This document shows, one piece after another, positions 25,000 to 35,318 of a stretch of DNA of 64,000 nt; the first letter of the stretch is position 1; each line of letters starts with the position of its first letter. Source of the stretch: Magnetospirillum sulfuroxidans (GTDB lineage: Bacteria > Pseudomonadota > Alphaproteobacteria > Rhodospirillales > Magnetospirillaceae); contig NZ_JAGTUF010000002.1 of assembly GCF_018224925.1 (NCBI RefSeq), positions 186,001 through 250,000 of the forward strand, given 5' to 3'. The translations under genes and the position numbers were made by a program. Below the pieces are notes generated by a model. It did no database searches, was not told the DNA's origin, and worked only from the letters and a program-made list of their open reading frames with translations.

Positions 25000-26235
25000 T
25001 TAGTTCCGCTTCGTCCGATTCAAGCCCCACAAGGCCAACGGCCCCAACGCCGCCACCGCTCCCAGACTAGCGAAAGCGAAGGTCCAGGCAGGGGCTGATT
25101 GATGGCCGCCGGCCATGTCCAACACCCAGCCAAAGCCCAGCGGCCCGAGAAAACCGCCAATGAAACCAACCAGCGAATGCACGGCAATCGCGGCGCCCCG
25201 CCGTTCGGGGGCGGCCGCCAGCACCGTCCCGGTGGTCAGGGCGGCGGAATCCAACTGAACCACGCCGTTATAGACCAGCATCAGCGCCACCACCGCCAGC
25301 CCCCAGCCGCTGCCCCAGCCGGCCGACAGCCCGACCAGCAGCGCCAGGGCCGCCGAGGACAAGGCAAAGACCGAACAGGCCCGGACCCGATCGAAGCGCA
25401 GCGCCAATGCGGCGCCGCCGATGCTGGCGGCCATGGCCACCAGCGAAGACACCGCGGCCGCCACCGTCGGCGTCAGCACCGCCTGACCGGCGGCGGCAAA
25501 GGCCAAAAAGGCCACCATCCACGAGCGCAGCCCAAACAATTCCCACATATGGGCGAAATAACCGAGCACATAGGCCATCACTTGGCGATTGGCCAGAACG
25601 GGACGCAAATCCAGCAATTTCGCCCCCAAGACCACCACCGGAGTCTGAGGACGCAACAGCAGAACCAGACCAGCGGCCAACACCGCCCCGCCCCCCAATA
25701 CGGCGAAACAGCCCCGCCACCCCAGCCCTTGGGCCAACAGGCCGGCCGCAAGAAAGGAAATGCCGGTCCCCAGGGAAAAACTGGCGGTGTACCAGCTCAG
25801 CCATTTCGGCTGCTGTGGTCCGGCGGTGCGGTCCACCATCGCTTTCAGCCCCGGCATATAGGTGCCGGCCAAGCCGATCCCGGCCAGGGCGCGAAACAGC
25901 AATGCACTCCAAAAGCCTTGCGCCAGCAGGGCGAACAACAGCGCCGACAGCCCGGCGACCAAGGCTCCGGCGATGTAGACCCGCCGGGCATCCATGCGAT
26001 CGGTCAAGGCGCTGAGGACCGGTACCGCCGCCGCGTAACCGGCGAAGGTGATCCCGGAAAGCCAGCCCGCCTCGGCACTTGACAACTTAAAAGACAAAAT
26101 GAAGTCGGGAAGAAGCGCGGGGAGAGCAAAAACAGGTCCCATGGTCAGCACTTCGGCAACGCACAAGACACGAACGACGCTAATCCCCTGGTCGTAATAT
26201 TCGTAATTTAGGATCTTCTTGATACTTTTTGCCAT
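25000..26235 (-). CDS. Major facilitator superfamily transporter
   Basis: The 411-residue protein has about twelve hydrophobic helices. It shows the MFS signature loop between helices 2 and 3 (GYAAAVPVLSALTDRMDARR) and the RALAGIGLAGTYMPGLKAMV segment in helix 4-5. The N-terminus up to about residue 25 is polar and cytoplasmic. The substrate cannot be predicted from sequence. It lies upstream of soeA on the same strand, but the 293-base gap with two palindromes suggests separate control. A role in sulfite or sulfonate transport would be guesswork. Confidence 0.88.
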   Translation of the reverse strand: MAKSIKKILNYEYYDQGISVVRVLCVAEVLTMGPVFALPALLPDFILSFKLSSAEAGWLSGITFAGYAAAVPVLSALTDRMDARRVYIAGALVAGLSALLFALLAQGFWSALLFRALAGIGLAGTYMPGLKAMVDRTAGPQQPKWLSWYTASFSLGTGISFLAAGLLAQGLGWRGCFAVLGGGAVLAAGLVLLLRPQTPVVVLGAKLLDLRPVLANRQVMAYVLGYFAHMWELFGLRSWMVAFLAFAAAGQAVLTPTVAAAVSSLVAMAASIGGAALALRFDRVRACSVFALSSAALALLVGLSAGWGSGWGLAVVALMLVYNGVVQLDSAALTTGTVLAAAPERRGAAIAVHSLVGFIGGFLGPLGFGWVLDMAGGHQSAPAWTFAFASLGAVAALGPLALWGLNRTKRN

Positions 26236-26426
26236 AGGCTTGAACCTCTGGTGGTCCGATCCGGGGTGAAGATTCGTGACCGCGCGTCGTCAATGTTATG
26301 AATAGTACAATTATATCAATAAGTTGCATATGTTTAAGTCAGCTGGCACAGCAGATATCGGCCCAGTTCGGGCCATGAGAATACATATAATCGATCGATA
26401 ATTTCAGTATCAGGGGAAATGTTGCT

Positions 26427-28751
26427 ATGCGCATGGGGATCGCGGTTCGCTTTGGTCTGGCTTTGGTCGGGGTTTCGCTGGCCTCGGCCCTGGTCATCGG
26501 CTTTGCCGTCAACGGCTACTTCACCACTATGATCACGCAAGCGGAAAAGGTCGAGTTGCACAACCATTTCGACCAGATCGTCGAAGCCGTCGATGCCAGT
26601 GCGCAGCAGGCCGAGGCGATGGCCTCGGTGATCGCCGCCCTCCCCGGCGTTCCGGAAATGGTCGAAACCGGCGAGCGCGAGCTTTTGAGCGCGCAAATGG
26701 TGCCCGTTTTCAGCCAATTGAAAAAGCCTTATGCCGTCGAACAATTCCAGTTCCACCTGCCACCGGCCACATCGTTCTTGCGCGCCCACCAGCCGGCGAA
26801 ATTCGGCGATGACCTGTCGAAAATTCGCGAAACCATCATCCGCACCAATGCCAGCAAGACACCCACCCGCGGCCTGGAAATCGGCCGCGCCGGCCTGGGC
26901 GTGCGCGGTGTCGTCCCGCTGTTCGCAAGCGGGCGCCATATCGGCTCGGTCGAGTTCGGCCTGTCCTTCGGCAAGGCGTTCTTCGAGAATTTCAAGAGCG
27001 GCCATAACGTCGATGCCGCCCTTGTGATCCCGGCTGAAAGCGGATTCAAGCTGTTCGCCGGCAGTGTCGAATCGACGCGCCTCAGCCCCGAGGATTTCAG
27101 TCAAGCCATGGCCGGAACGCCGGTGCTCCGCACCTTCACCGAAGATGGCCGACGCCTCTCGGTCCTGGGCCAGGCGGTCAAGGATTTTTCGGGGACCGCT
27201 TTCGGCGTCATCGAAATCACCATGGACGGTCAGGGCTATGCCCAACAATTGTCGGAAATCCATCGCACCATCGCGCTCTTGGTGGTGGGAACCCTGGTCG
27301 TCACCATATTCATCAGCATCTTGCTGGCCCGGACCATCACGGGCCCGATCCGTCATTTGACCGAGGCCATGGACCGCATCAGCCGACATGATTTCACCAG
27401 CGATCTGACCGGTACCGAGCGGCACGACGAAATTGGCCAGATGGCCCGCGCCGTCACCGTGGTCCGCGACGAAGCGAAAAAGCTGGCCTGGATGGAAGCC
27501 GAACAAAAACGCCTGGTCACCGAGATGAAAGACAGCCAGGACACCTTGCAAAACAGCATGCGGGACCAATTGGCGGGGGTCGTCCAAGCCGCCATCCAAA
27601 GCAACGAGGCCGGCGTCGTCCTGGCCAGGATGATGGGCGACGTGCGCAAGGCGGCGCAAGAAAGCCAAGCCATCGCCGCCGCCATCGAGGAAATGGTCGC
27701 CTCGGTCAACACCATCGCCCAGAATTCCGAAGTCGCCGCCGCCGAGGCCGGCGATGCCGAAACCGCCGCCCGCGACGGCGTCCGCGACGCCAGCACCGCC
27801 CGTCAGGCCACCGAAGGCCTGACCGAGGCGGTCGAGGATGTCGGCGACAAGATCCGTAATCTCGCCACCGCCTCGCAGCAGATCGGCGCCATGGTCGATC
27901 AGATCGAGGCCATTGCCAGCCAGACCAACCTGCTGGCGCTGAACGCCACCATCGAAGCCGCCCGCGCCGGCGAAGCCGGCAAGGGCTTCGCCGTGGTCGC
28001 GGCCGAGGTCAAGGGGCTGGCCAACCAGACCGGCCGCGCCACCGAGGACATCCGCAACCGCATCGCCACGCTGACCCAGGAAATGGCCGCCGCCTTGAAA
28101 GCGATGCGCGAAAGCAGCGTCGCCGCCAGCGAGGGACAGCAGGCGGTGGATCAGGTCACCGGCCGCTTGGGCGCCATCGCCGAGCGGGTTGACGGCGTCA
28201 CCGGCCATATGCGCGACATCGCCGGCATCCTGACCCAGCAATCGGCGGCGGCGGCGGAAATTTCAGGCGGATCGCTGCGCATCGCCGACTTGTCCAACCG
28301 CAATCTGGATGAAATCTCGGAAGTGCTGGAAGCCATGCAAAAGGCCGCCACCGTCCTTGATCAGCGGGTCGAGGATTTCTCGCATAATCCGACGGCGGAA
28401 AGCATCATCGAGATCGCCAAGAACGATCACGTCCGCTTCAAGCGCGGCGTCATCGACCGCTTGCTGGAACGCAACAGCCTCAAGGCCGACGGCCTGTCCA
28501 CACATCATAGCTGCCGTTTGGGCAAATGGTACGACGCGGTCGACAATGACCAAATCAAGAACCATCCGGCTTTCGTCCGTCTGGCCGATCCGCACCAGCG
28601 CGTCCATGCCCATGGCAAACGCGCACTGGAATTGAATGATCTGGGCGACCTGGACGCCGCCAACGCTGCGGTTGACCTAATGAACCAGGCATCGCACGAA
28701 GTTCTCGAATTACTCGATCAACTGGGCCAGTCCTTGGTCCGCTCGGCTTAA
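26427..28751 (+). CDS. Methyl-accepting chemotaxis protein with dCache and CZB domains
   Basis: This 774-residue receptor has a membrane segment at about 7-30, a large periplasmic double-Cache domain (dCache_3 type) to about residue 275, a second membrane segment at about 278-302, a HAMP domain and a signalling hairpin. The hairpin tip reads [20 protein letters not shown], the MCP signature. The C-terminus (about residues 668-774) matches the chemoreceptor zinc-binding CZB domain, with [20 protein letters not shown] and the HQRVHAH histidines. CZB domains bind zinc or sense oxidants such as hypochlorite in other bacteria. AGGGGA precedes the ATG by nine bases. It stands alone without che genes. 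Confidence 0.93.
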   Translation: MRMGIAVRFGLALVGVSLASALVIGFAVNGYFTTMITQAEKVELHNHFDQIVEAVDASAQQAEAMASVIAALPGVPEMVETGERELLSAQMVPVFSQLKKPYAVEQFQFHLPPATSFLRAHQPAKFGDDLSKIRETIIRTNASKTPTRGLEIGRAGLGVRGVVPLFASGRHIGSVEFGLSFGKAFFENFKSGHNVDAALVIPAESGFKLFAGSVESTRLSPEDFSQAMAGTPVLRTFTEDGRRLSVLGQAVKDFSGTAFGVIEITMDGQGYAQQLSEIHRTIALLVVGTLVVTIFISILLARTITGPIRHLTEAMDRISRHDFTSDLTGTERHDEIGQMARAVTVVRDEAKKLAWMEAEQKRLVTEMKDSQDTLQNSMRDQLAGVVQAAIQSNEAGVVLARMMGDVRKAAQESQAIAAAIEEMVASVNTIAQNSEVAAAEAGDAETAARDGVRDASTARQATEGLTEAVEDVGDKIRNLATASQQIGAMVDQIEAIASQTNLLALNATIEAARAGEAGKGFAVVAAEVKGLANQTGRATEDIRNRIATLTQEMAAALKAMRESSVAASEGQQAVDQVTGRLGAIAERVDGVTGHMRDIAGILTQQSAAAAEISGGSLRIADLSNRNLDEISEVLEAMQKAATVLDQRVEDFSHNPTAESIIEIAKNDHVRFKRGVIDRLLERNSLKADGLSTHHSCRLGKWYDAVDNDQIKNHPAFVRLADPHQRVHAHGKRALELNDLGDLDAANAAVDLMNQASHEVLELLDQLGQSLVRSA

Positions 28752-28758
28752 GCCGGTA

Positions 28759-28775
28759 GGGGGGATTAGCCCCCC
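28759..28775. terminator. Short GC hairpin between convergent genes
   Basis: Six G residues pair with six C residues around an ATTAG loop. It lies between the chemoreceptor stop and the convergent glycerate kinase stop and is followed by CTTTC. Confidence 0.55.
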
Positions 28776-28780
28776 GCCTT

Positions 28781-30055
28781 TCAGGGGAGGATCAGGATCG
28801 CCCGGAAATCGTTGACGTTGGTGCGGGTGGGGCCGGTGACCACCAGATCGCCGAGGCCGGCGAAAAAGCCATAGCCATCATTGTCGGCCAGCCGCGCCTT
28901 GGCATCCAAGCCCTTGGCGGCGGCGCGGGCCAAGCTGTCCGGCCCCAGCAGAGCGCCGGCATTGTCTTCGGTGCCGTCAATGCCATCGGTATCGCACGCG
29001 ATGGCCCATACCTTATCATGTCCATCCAGGGCCACGGCCAAGGCCAGCAAGAATTCCGCGTTGCGACCGCCACGTCCGTTGCCGTGCACCGTCACCGTGG
29101 TCTCGCCCCCCGACAGCAGCACGCATGGACCGGCCGCCGGCTGACCATGATCGGCCGCTTGTCGAGCCATGGCGGCCATGACGCGGGCCACTTCGCGCGC
29201 CTCGCCCTCGATCGAATTACCCAAAATCAACGGTGTCACCCCGGCGGCGCGGGCGGCGGCGGCGGCGGCTTCCAACGAATTCTGCGGCGTGGCGATCAAG
29301 ACCGCCTGGGCCTTGCCCAGACGGGCATCACCGGGCTTGGGGCTTTCCTCGGCCCCGGCGTCAAGATGACGGCGCACGGCGGCGGGCACGGCGATGCCGT
29401 ATTTGGCCACCACCGCCCGGGCATCGGCAAAGGTCGATGGATCGGGCACGGTCGGACCAGAGGCGATGATCGACGGATCGTCGCCGGGGACGTCGGAAAT
29501 CATCAGCGTCGTCGCCGGCGCCGGCCAAGCTGCGCCGGCCAACCGTCCCCCCTTGATGGCCGACAAATGCTTGCGCACGATGTTCATTTCATCAATGGCC
29601 GCGCCACAGCGCAACAACTCACGCGTCACCATCTTCTTGTCGTCCAGGGTCAAGCCCGGCGCCGGCAAGGCCATCAATGCCGAACCGCCGCCGGAAATCA
29701 GGCACAGCAGCAAATCATCCGCCGTCAATTCCCCGGCCATGGACAAAATACGCTGAGCCGCAGCCTGACTGGCGCCATCGGGATTGGGGTGTCCGGCCTC
29801 GATCACCTCGATATTCCGGGTCGGACAGCCATGGCCATAGCGGGTCACCACCAAACCGGAGAGCGGCGCTTGCCAGACGTCCTCGACCGCCTTGGCCATG
29901 GCCGCAGCCCCCTTGCCGGCCCCCACCACCAGGGTGCGCCCCTTGGGCGGCGGCGGCAGGAACCGACCGACAACGCCGGCTCCCGGTAAAGCCGCCGTAA
30001 CGGCGGCATCGAACAAAGCACGCAACAAGGCGCGCGGATCGTCAATTGGACTCAT
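28781..30055 (-). CDS. Glycerate 2-kinase (MOFRL family)
   Basis: The 424-residue protein matches the bacterial D-glycerate 2-kinase family (GckA/TtuD). Motifs are VVGAGKGAAAMAKAVE near residue 48, LLCLISGGGSALMALPAPG near residue 120 and the C-terminal MOFRL domain with CVLLSGGETTVTV and WAIACDTDGIDGTEDNAGA. It makes 2-phosphoglycerate from glycerate with ATP, feeding the lower glycolytic pathway. The ATG gives the family's normal N-terminus; an upstream extension is not conserved. A GntP-type permease gene lies 72 bases upstream on the same strand, suggesting an uptake-and-phosphorylation operon. Confidence 0.92.
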   Translation of the reverse strand: MSPIDDPRALLRALFDAAVTAALPGAGVVGRFLPPPPKGRTLVVGAGKGAAAMAKAVEDVWQAPLSGLVVTRYGHGCPTRNIEVIEAGHPNPDGASQAAAQRILSMAGELTADDLLLCLISGGGSALMALPAPGLTLDDKKMVTRELLRCGAAIDEMNIVRKHLSAIKGGRLAGAAWPAPATTLMISDVPGDDPSIIASGPTVPDPSTFADARAVVAKYGIAVPAAVRRHLDAGAEESPKPGDARLGKAQAVLIATPQNSLEAAAAAARAAGVTPLILGNSIEGEAREVARVMAAMARQAADHGQPAAGPCVLLSGGETTVTVHGNGRGGRNAEFLLALAVALDGHDKVWAIACDTDGIDGTEDNAGALLGPDSLARAAAKGLDAKARLADNDGYGFFAGLGDLVVTGPTRTNVNDFRAILILP

Positions 30056-30126
30056 GGCATCTGTCCCGCGATAAATTTCCAAACAGCGGGCGACGCCAAA
30101 GGACGCCGCCCGCCAAAGGCAGTGCG

Positions 30127-31464
30127 TTACAAAACGATGGCCGCGACCACATAGACCGCCACGGCGGCGACCACGCCCTGAAACAGCGTTCCCAGGGTCT
30201 GGAGCTTGTAGCCCTGTTCCGGCGTCATGTTCGAGAACTGGGTCACCACCCAAAAGAAGCTGTCATTGGCATGGCTAACCACCATGGCGCCGGCGCCGAT
30301 GGCCACCACCACCAAGGCGCGGGCCATGGGGGCGTCAAAGCCCAAGGCCGTCATCAGCGGCGCCATCAGACCCGCGGCAGTGATGATCGCCACCGTTGAC
30401 GACCCTTGCGCCGTCTTGATGCCCGCAGCCACCAGGAACGGCAGAAAAATGCCCAGATTCATCGATGCCAGGGTTTCGCCGACCAGCTTGGCGATGCCGG
30501 AATTTTGCAACACCTTGCCGAACGCGCCCCCCGCCCCGGTAATCAGGATGATGATGGCCGAATTGATGATCGCCTGACCAAACCAGCCGGAATTACCCAG
30601 CATGTCTTTTTCCAGCTTTTTCGGCAGAAACAAGGCCAGACCAAAGCCCAGCAGCAGCGCCACCACCGGCTGACCGATGAATGACAGCACATATCTGACG
30701 TCGCCAGCCCCAAACGGCTTGGACGGCAGATCGCTAAGCGATTTCAAAACGATCAGCACGATCGGCAGAAAGATCGGCAACAGGCTGGCCAAGGGCGACG
30801 GTGCCTGATCCAACGACGGAATCTCGGTCGGTTCCTCGCCGTCCTTATAAGGGGCGATATCGACCTTGGCGGCCACCGTCACCGCGAAGATCCAACCGGC
30901 GACGCAGGCCAGGGCGGCGATGATTCCGCCCCACAGGATGACCAGACCAAGATCGGCCTGCAAAATGCCGGCGGCGGCAATGGGCCCCGGTGTCGGCGGC
31001 ACCATGGTGTGGGTGGTGTAAAGGCCCAGCGACAAGGCGATGGCCCCCGCCGCCAGACTGACGCCGGCACGCTTGGCCAAGGCCTTGTTCAAGGATGACA
31101 AGATAACGAAACCGGAATCGCAAAATACCGGAATTGACACCACATACCCCATGATCGACATGGTCAGCGGCACGTTCTTCTTGCCGGTGACCTTCAAGAT
31201 GCCCTCGGCCAGACGCCAAGCGCCCCCCGATTTTTCCAAGAAGGTCCCGATCACCGACCCCAAGATGATGACAATGCCGATGGAACCGATCGTTCCGCCA
31301 AAACCGTCATTCACCGATTTCACCACAACATCCAACGGCATGCCGGCCAGGACGCCAAAGGCGAACGCCGTCAACAACAGCGCCAGGAAAGCATGCATTT
31401 TCAGCTTTGCCGTCGCGAAAATAATAAAGCCGATGGCAAGCACCAGCAAGGTGATGAGCCACAT
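30127..31464 (-). CDS. GntP-family permease, probably for glycerate or gluconate
   Basis: The 445-residue protein has about twelve hydrophobic helices and GntP family motifs such as VVSIPVFCDSGFVILSSLNK, LYTTHTMVPPTPGPIAAAGI and SHANDSFFWVVTQFS. GntP carriers import gluconate or related sugar acids with protons. Because the next gene is a glycerate kinase, glycerate is the likelier substrate here, but this is inference from context. The start chosen is the ATG before the first hydrophobic helix; GGGGAG lies eleven bases upstream. Confidence 0.9.
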   Translation of the reverse strand: MWLITLLVLAIGFIIFATAKLKMHAFLALLLTAFAFGVLAGMPLDVVVKSVNDGFGGTIGSIGIVIILGSVIGTFLEKSGGAWRLAEGILKVTGKKNVPLTMSIMGYVVSIPVFCDSGFVILSSLNKALAKRAGVSLAAGAIALSLGLYTTHTMVPPTPGPIAAAGILQADLGLVILWGGIIAALACVAGWIFAVTVAAKVDIAPYKDGEEPTEIPSLDQAPSPLASLLPIFLPIVLIVLKSLSDLPSKPFGAGDVRYVLSFIGQPVVALLLGFGLALFLPKKLEKDMLGNSGWFGQAIINSAIIILITGAGGAFGKVLQNSGIAKLVGETLASMNLGIFLPFLVAAGIKTAQGSSTVAIITAAGLMAPLMTALGFDAPMARALVVVAIGAGAMVVSHANDSFFWVVTQFSNMTPEQGYKLQTLGTLFQGVVAAVAVYVVAAIVL

Positions 31465-31876
31465 GATGGCGTTACTCCCCCAATGGCATCCGCCCCGCCC
31501 ATCCCAAGCCGGCGAATGCCTGATGAGACCGGGATCGATCAAGCTTGCGCGAAAGCTGGAGCCATGTGATGGGATGCTGGCCAGACAAGGCCTTAAGCAG
31601 CTCCAGCCTTTTAAAAGTGACGAAAGTATAGCGCCTCTATTTAAAATAAGAAGAACGATGCAGATGAATGGGAGCCATGTTTTTGCCGCATGGATTTTGC
31701 TCTACATTCAAAGAACAGCATTATTGCGGCGCAACGAACCGAATGGTTTATTTTTATCTTCCGCTAAATCACCTGATCGAAAAGTTCATTGATTTCACTC
31801 GGCCCGATTGATCGAGATCATGGTCCGCCCCCCTTGCGACGATCAATATCGCTCATCCAGATCGGAGGTATCTCCC
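31465..31876. other. 412-base divergent intergenic region
   Basis: This gap lies between the divergent GntP permease and DUF411 genes. It is clearly richer in A and T than its surroundings from about 31600 to 31800, as expected for promoters. Apart from the FNR-like site listed separately I see no conserved gene, RNA or repeat in it. Confidence 0.6.
31808..31821. promoter_or_regulatory. Candidate FNR/Anr-type box
   Basis: TTGATCGAGATCAT matches the FNR consensus TTGAT-N4-ATCAA at nine of ten fixed positions. It lies about 56 bases before the DUF411 start, a position that could activate under low oxygen. It is a sequence match only. Confidence 0.4.
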
Positions 31877-32290
31877 GTGCGTTACATTCTCTCTCTTGCT
31901 CTTACGCTGTTGGCCCTGCCCGCCTTGGCGGCCGAACTGACCATGTACAAGAATCCCAGTTGCGGCTGTTGCCAGGGCTGGGCCGATTACATGCAGGAAA
32001 ATGGCTGGACCACCAAGGTCATCGCCACCGATGAAATCGACCGGATCAAACGCCAATTCGGCGTTCCCGCCCGCCTGGAATCGTGCCACACCGCCATCAT
32101 TGACGGCTATGTGGTGGAAGGTCATGTGCCGTTGGCCGCCATCGAGAAACTGCTGAAGGAACGGCCCAAGGCCACCGGCTTGTCCGCTCCGGGCATGCCG
32201 CAAGGCTCCCCCGGCATGTCGGGGGACAAAGAACCCTTCATCGTCTATCTGTTCGGCCCCAGCGGCGCCAAACCCTTCATGCAGTTCTGA
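31877..32290 (+). CDS. Exported DUF411 metal-binding-like protein
   Basis: The 137-residue protein starts at a GTG, placed by a perfect GGAGG eight bases upstream. A short signal peptide (VRYILSLALTLLALPALAA) precedes the mature protein. The DUF411 core begins LTMYKNPSCGCCQGWADYM, with the CxCC motif, then continues through RLESCHTAIIDGYVVEGHVP. DUF411 proteins have a thioredoxin-like fold and are often linked to copper or other metal resistance, but no metal gene is adjacent here. An FNR-like site upstream hints at control by oxygen. Confidence 0.88.
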   Translation: MRYILSLALTLLALPALAAELTMYKNPSCGCCQGWADYMQENGWTTKVIATDEIDRIKRQFGVPARLESCHTAIIDGYVVEGHVPLAAIEKLLKERPKATGLSAPGMPQGSPGMSGDKEPFIVYLFGPSGAKPFMQF

Positions 32291-32300
32291 CGGGCGATCC

Positions 32301-35120
32301 TCAGCCGGTGTTGCGCATCCCCGTCGCCAGCGCGTTGATGGAACGCAGCAGCGGCAATTGCCAGCGCGCACGCTCGGCCGGATCGGCGTCAGAGGCGTCG
32401 CGATAGCGGCGCAAGGCGATGATCTGGATGTGGTTGAGCGGGTCAAGATAGGGATTGCGCCGGGCCAGCGACATGGCCAGTTGCGGGTTATCGCTCAGCA
32501 ATTCGTCGCTTTCGAACACCTCGCGCATTTGGGCGGCACTGTCTTCGTATTCCGCCGCGATGCGGGCGAAGATGGATGCCGCCAATTCGCCATCGCCGCA
32601 CAGACTGGCATATTCGCGGGCGATGGACAGCTCCGACTTGCTTAAGGACATCTTGCTGTTGGAAAGCAAGGCCCGAAAGAACGGCCAGTCCCGCGCCATC
32701 TCCCGCAGTCGGGCCAGCCGGGCCGGATCATCGCCCCGCCACGCCTTAAGCGCCGCGCCGATGCCGTACCACGCGGGAATGATCTGTCGCGATTGCGCCC
32801 AGGCGAACACCCAAGGAATGGCGCGCACCGAATATTTCGAGCGATCCCCCTTGGCCCGGTGCGATGGACGCGAGCCGATATTCAACAGGCCGATTTCGGC
32901 CACCGGTGTCCCTTCATAGAAATAATCGATGAAACCCGGCGTCTTGTCGGTCAAATCGCGATAGCTGTCCTCGCCCCGCACCGCCAGTTCATCCATCACC
33001 GCCATGAAATCCGGCTGATCGGGGACACAGGCCACGCTCATGCACCGGCTGGCCTTCATCAGACCGGAAATCCCCATGGTCAATTCATAGGTGGCGGTAT
33101 CGGCATTGGAATATTTGGCCGACAGAACCTCGCCCTGTTCGGTGAATTTGATATCCCCGCGTACCGTGCCCGGCGGCTGGGCCATGATGGCGTCATGGGT
33201 GGGACCGCCGCCACGGCCGACCGAACCGCCACGGCCATGGAACATGCGACAGGCGACGCCTCGGCTTTGCGCCGTCTGGCTGATCAGTCGCTGGGCCTTG
33301 TACAAGCTCCAGCTTGACGCCAGGATGCCGCCATCCTTACAGGAATCGGAATAGCCCAGCATCACTTCCTGCACATTGCCCGACGCCGTGAGCATGGCCC
33401 GATAGGCCGGCACATCCAGCAGACGGACCAGGGTCGGCTCGATCTTGGACAGATCCTCGATGGTTTCGAACAGCGGCGCCACCCGGATGTCACAATGCCA
33501 GGTCCCATCTTGATGGCGGCCGCACAAGCCCGCGAAACTGGCCAAAAACAGCACCTCCAGCACATGGCTGGCCTGATGCGTCATCGAGATCACATAGGCG
33601 CCAAACAAGTGCGGACTGATCTCGCGCCGCAACCCGGCCATGGTATGCATGACGCGCAGGATTTCCCGCGTGTTCTCGGACAGGTCCTGGGCATACAGCA
33701 AGGGCGTGCCGGCATGGGACAACAGATCGGCCAGCACGCCGATGCGCGCGCTTTCGTTCAGTTCGTTGTAATCGGGCAGATTGGCGGCCTTGGCGAACAA
33801 TTCGGCCACCGCCTCGGTATGGCGGGTGGATTCCTGGCGGATGTCCAATTCGGCCAGGAAAAAGCCGAAGCTGCGCACCAGTACGACCAGATCCTGTAAT
33901 TCGGCATCGGCCACATTGGCATCGCCATGGCTGATCAACGAATCGGCGATGGCCAACAGATCGGCCATGAAATCGTCTTCCGCCGCATAGCCGGCGCCGC
34001 GCCCCGGATCGGCCAGGCCATCCAGCAAGGCTTCGATCCGACTGATCTGCACCCCCAGACGGTAATGCATCAGATGCAGCTTGCGGCGATAGGGTTCGAA
34101 GGCATAGCGGCCGGGCTTGGCCCCGAACGCCGCCGCGATAATATCGGCATCGGCCTCCAACCGCGCCTCAAAGGCGGCCGAGGGCCGCACCAGCGAGGCC
34201 GAATGGGTCAACTGCAATTGCAGCTCTTCGATTCGGCGACGGTAATGCTTGAGCACTTCCCGCGATTGCAGCCGCACCGCCAGCTTGGTGACCGCGTCGG
34301 TGACAAAGGGATTGCCGTCGCGATCGCCGCCGATCCACGAGCCGAAGCGCAAGAAGGCGGGAATGCGAAACGCCTTGGCCCCGCCCTCTTCGCCATAGAC
34401 GTTATCAAGCGCCCGCCCCAGATTGCGATAAACCCGCGGCACGGTGTCGAACAGGGTTTCGCGAAAATAGAACAGGCCGTTCTTGATCTCGTCTTCGACC
34501 ACCGGCTTTTGAATGCGAACCTCGTCGGTCTTCCACAGCACCTGAACCTGATTGAGGATTTGCCCATTGAGGTCGCGGCGCTGATGTTCCGCCAGATTGG
34601 GATTGTTCAGCCGCCGCGCCAGCACATAAAGCCGGCGCTGCGCTTCCAAGACGGCACGGCGCTTGGCCTCGGTCGGATGGGCGGTAAAGACCGGCTGAAA
34701 GCGAAGGGCATCCAGCAATTCCTGCAATTGTTCGACGCTCATCCCCTGCGCCTTGAGTTCGCGCAAGGTATCGTCGAACGAGCCGTACCAAAGCCGCTCG
34801 CCGCTCAGCACATGGCGGCGACGCTGCTGGTTGGCGAAATCCTCCTCGGCGATGTTGGCGAGCAGGAAATACGTGGCGAAGGCCCGCACCACATGGGACA
34901 GGGTATGGGGATCAAGCGCGCCGATCAGCCGCATCAGCGCCCGCCGCTTGGCCGGGTCTTCGTGCTGGCGCAGCTGGATGAAACCCTTGCGCAAGGCCTC
35001 GACGGTCTCCAGCACTTGCGGCCGCTCCTGTTCGGACAGCACCGACCCCAGCAGATTGCCGAATAGCTTGACCCGGGCCCGCAAGTTTTTGTCGTCTACG
35101 CGCTGCATCGCCATCCCCAT
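32301..35120 (-). CDS. ppc: Phosphoenolpyruvate carboxylase
   Basis: The protein has about 939 residues, a full-length PEP carboxylase. Signature motifs are FTAHPTEAKRR near residue 143, GSWIGGDRDGNPFVT near 260, GYSDSCKDGGILASSW and the catalytic glycine-rich FHGRGGSVGRGGGPTH near 625. The C-terminus ends MRNTG, the expected form. It carboxylates PEP to oxaloacetate to refill the citric-acid cycle, fitting the organic-acid uptake genes in the window. Three in-frame ATGs cluster at the start (35120, 35114, 35108); I list the first. The convergent DUF411 stop is ten bases away. Confidence 0.95.
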   Translation of the reverse strand: MGMAMQRVDDKNLRARVKLFGNLLGSVLSEQERPQVLETVEALRKGFIQLRQHEDPAKRRALMRLIGALDPHTLSHVVRAFATYFLLANIAEEDFANQQRRRHVLSGERLWYGSFDDTLRELKAQGMSVEQLQELLDALRFQPVFTAHPTEAKRRAVLEAQRRLYVLARRLNNPNLAEHQRRDLNGQILNQVQVLWKTDEVRIQKPVVEDEIKNGLFYFRETLFDTVPRVYRNLGRALDNVYGEEGGAKAFRIPAFLRFGSWIGGDRDGNPFVTDAVTKLAVRLQSREVLKHYRRRIEELQLQLTHSASLVRPSAAFEARLEADADIIAAAFGAKPGRYAFEPYRRKLHLMHYRLGVQISRIEALLDGLADPGRGAGYAAEDDFMADLLAIADSLISHGDANVADAELQDLVVLVRSFGFFLAELDIRQESTRHTEAVAELFAKAANLPDYNELNESARIGVLADLLSHAGTPLLYAQDLSENTREILRVMHTMAGLRREISPHLFGAYVISMTHQASHVLEVLFLASFAGLCGRHQDGTWHCDIRVAPLFETIEDLSKIEPTLVRLLDVPAYRAMLTASGNVQEVMLGYSDSCKDGGILASSWSLYKAQRLISQTAQSRGVACRMFHGRGGSVGRGGGPTHDAIMAQPPGTVRGDIKFTEQGEVLSAKYSNADTATYELTMGISGLMKASRCMSVACVPDQPDFMAVMDELAVRGEDSYRDLTDKTPGFIDYFYEGTPVAEIGLLNIGSRPSHRAKGDRSKYSVRAIPWVFAWAQSRQIIPAWYGIGAALKAWRGDDPARLARLREMARDWPFFRALLSNSKMSLSKSELSIAREYASLCGDGELAASIFARIAAEYEDSAAQMREVFESDELLSDNPQLAMSLARRNPYLDPLNHIQIIALRRYRDASDADPAERARWQLPLLRSINALATGMRNTG

Positions 35121-35278
35121 CGGTTCGGTCCGACCAATGTAAGCATGGTCGCGGTGGTGACAACAGCAAAACCCCTGCTGGCGCAGGCCTTGCTGTTGGC
35201 TTATGCCGGCCGCCCTTTGAAATGATCTGTTCCGACGGCCGGCAAGCCCGAGCGGCACTTGAGCCAAGCCGTCTCGGC

Positions 35279-35305
35279 ATGAACTGATCCAACGGATCAG
35301 TTCAT
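35279..35305. terminator. Palindromic hairpin downstream of the sulfotransferase genes
   Basis: A perfect 12-bp stem (ATGAACTGATCC) closes a three-base AAC loop. It lies 13 bases past the stop of the leftward sulfotransferase gene, so it may end that transcript. No T run follows. Confidence 0.5.
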
Positions 35306-35318
35306 TGGCCGGGCGGTA

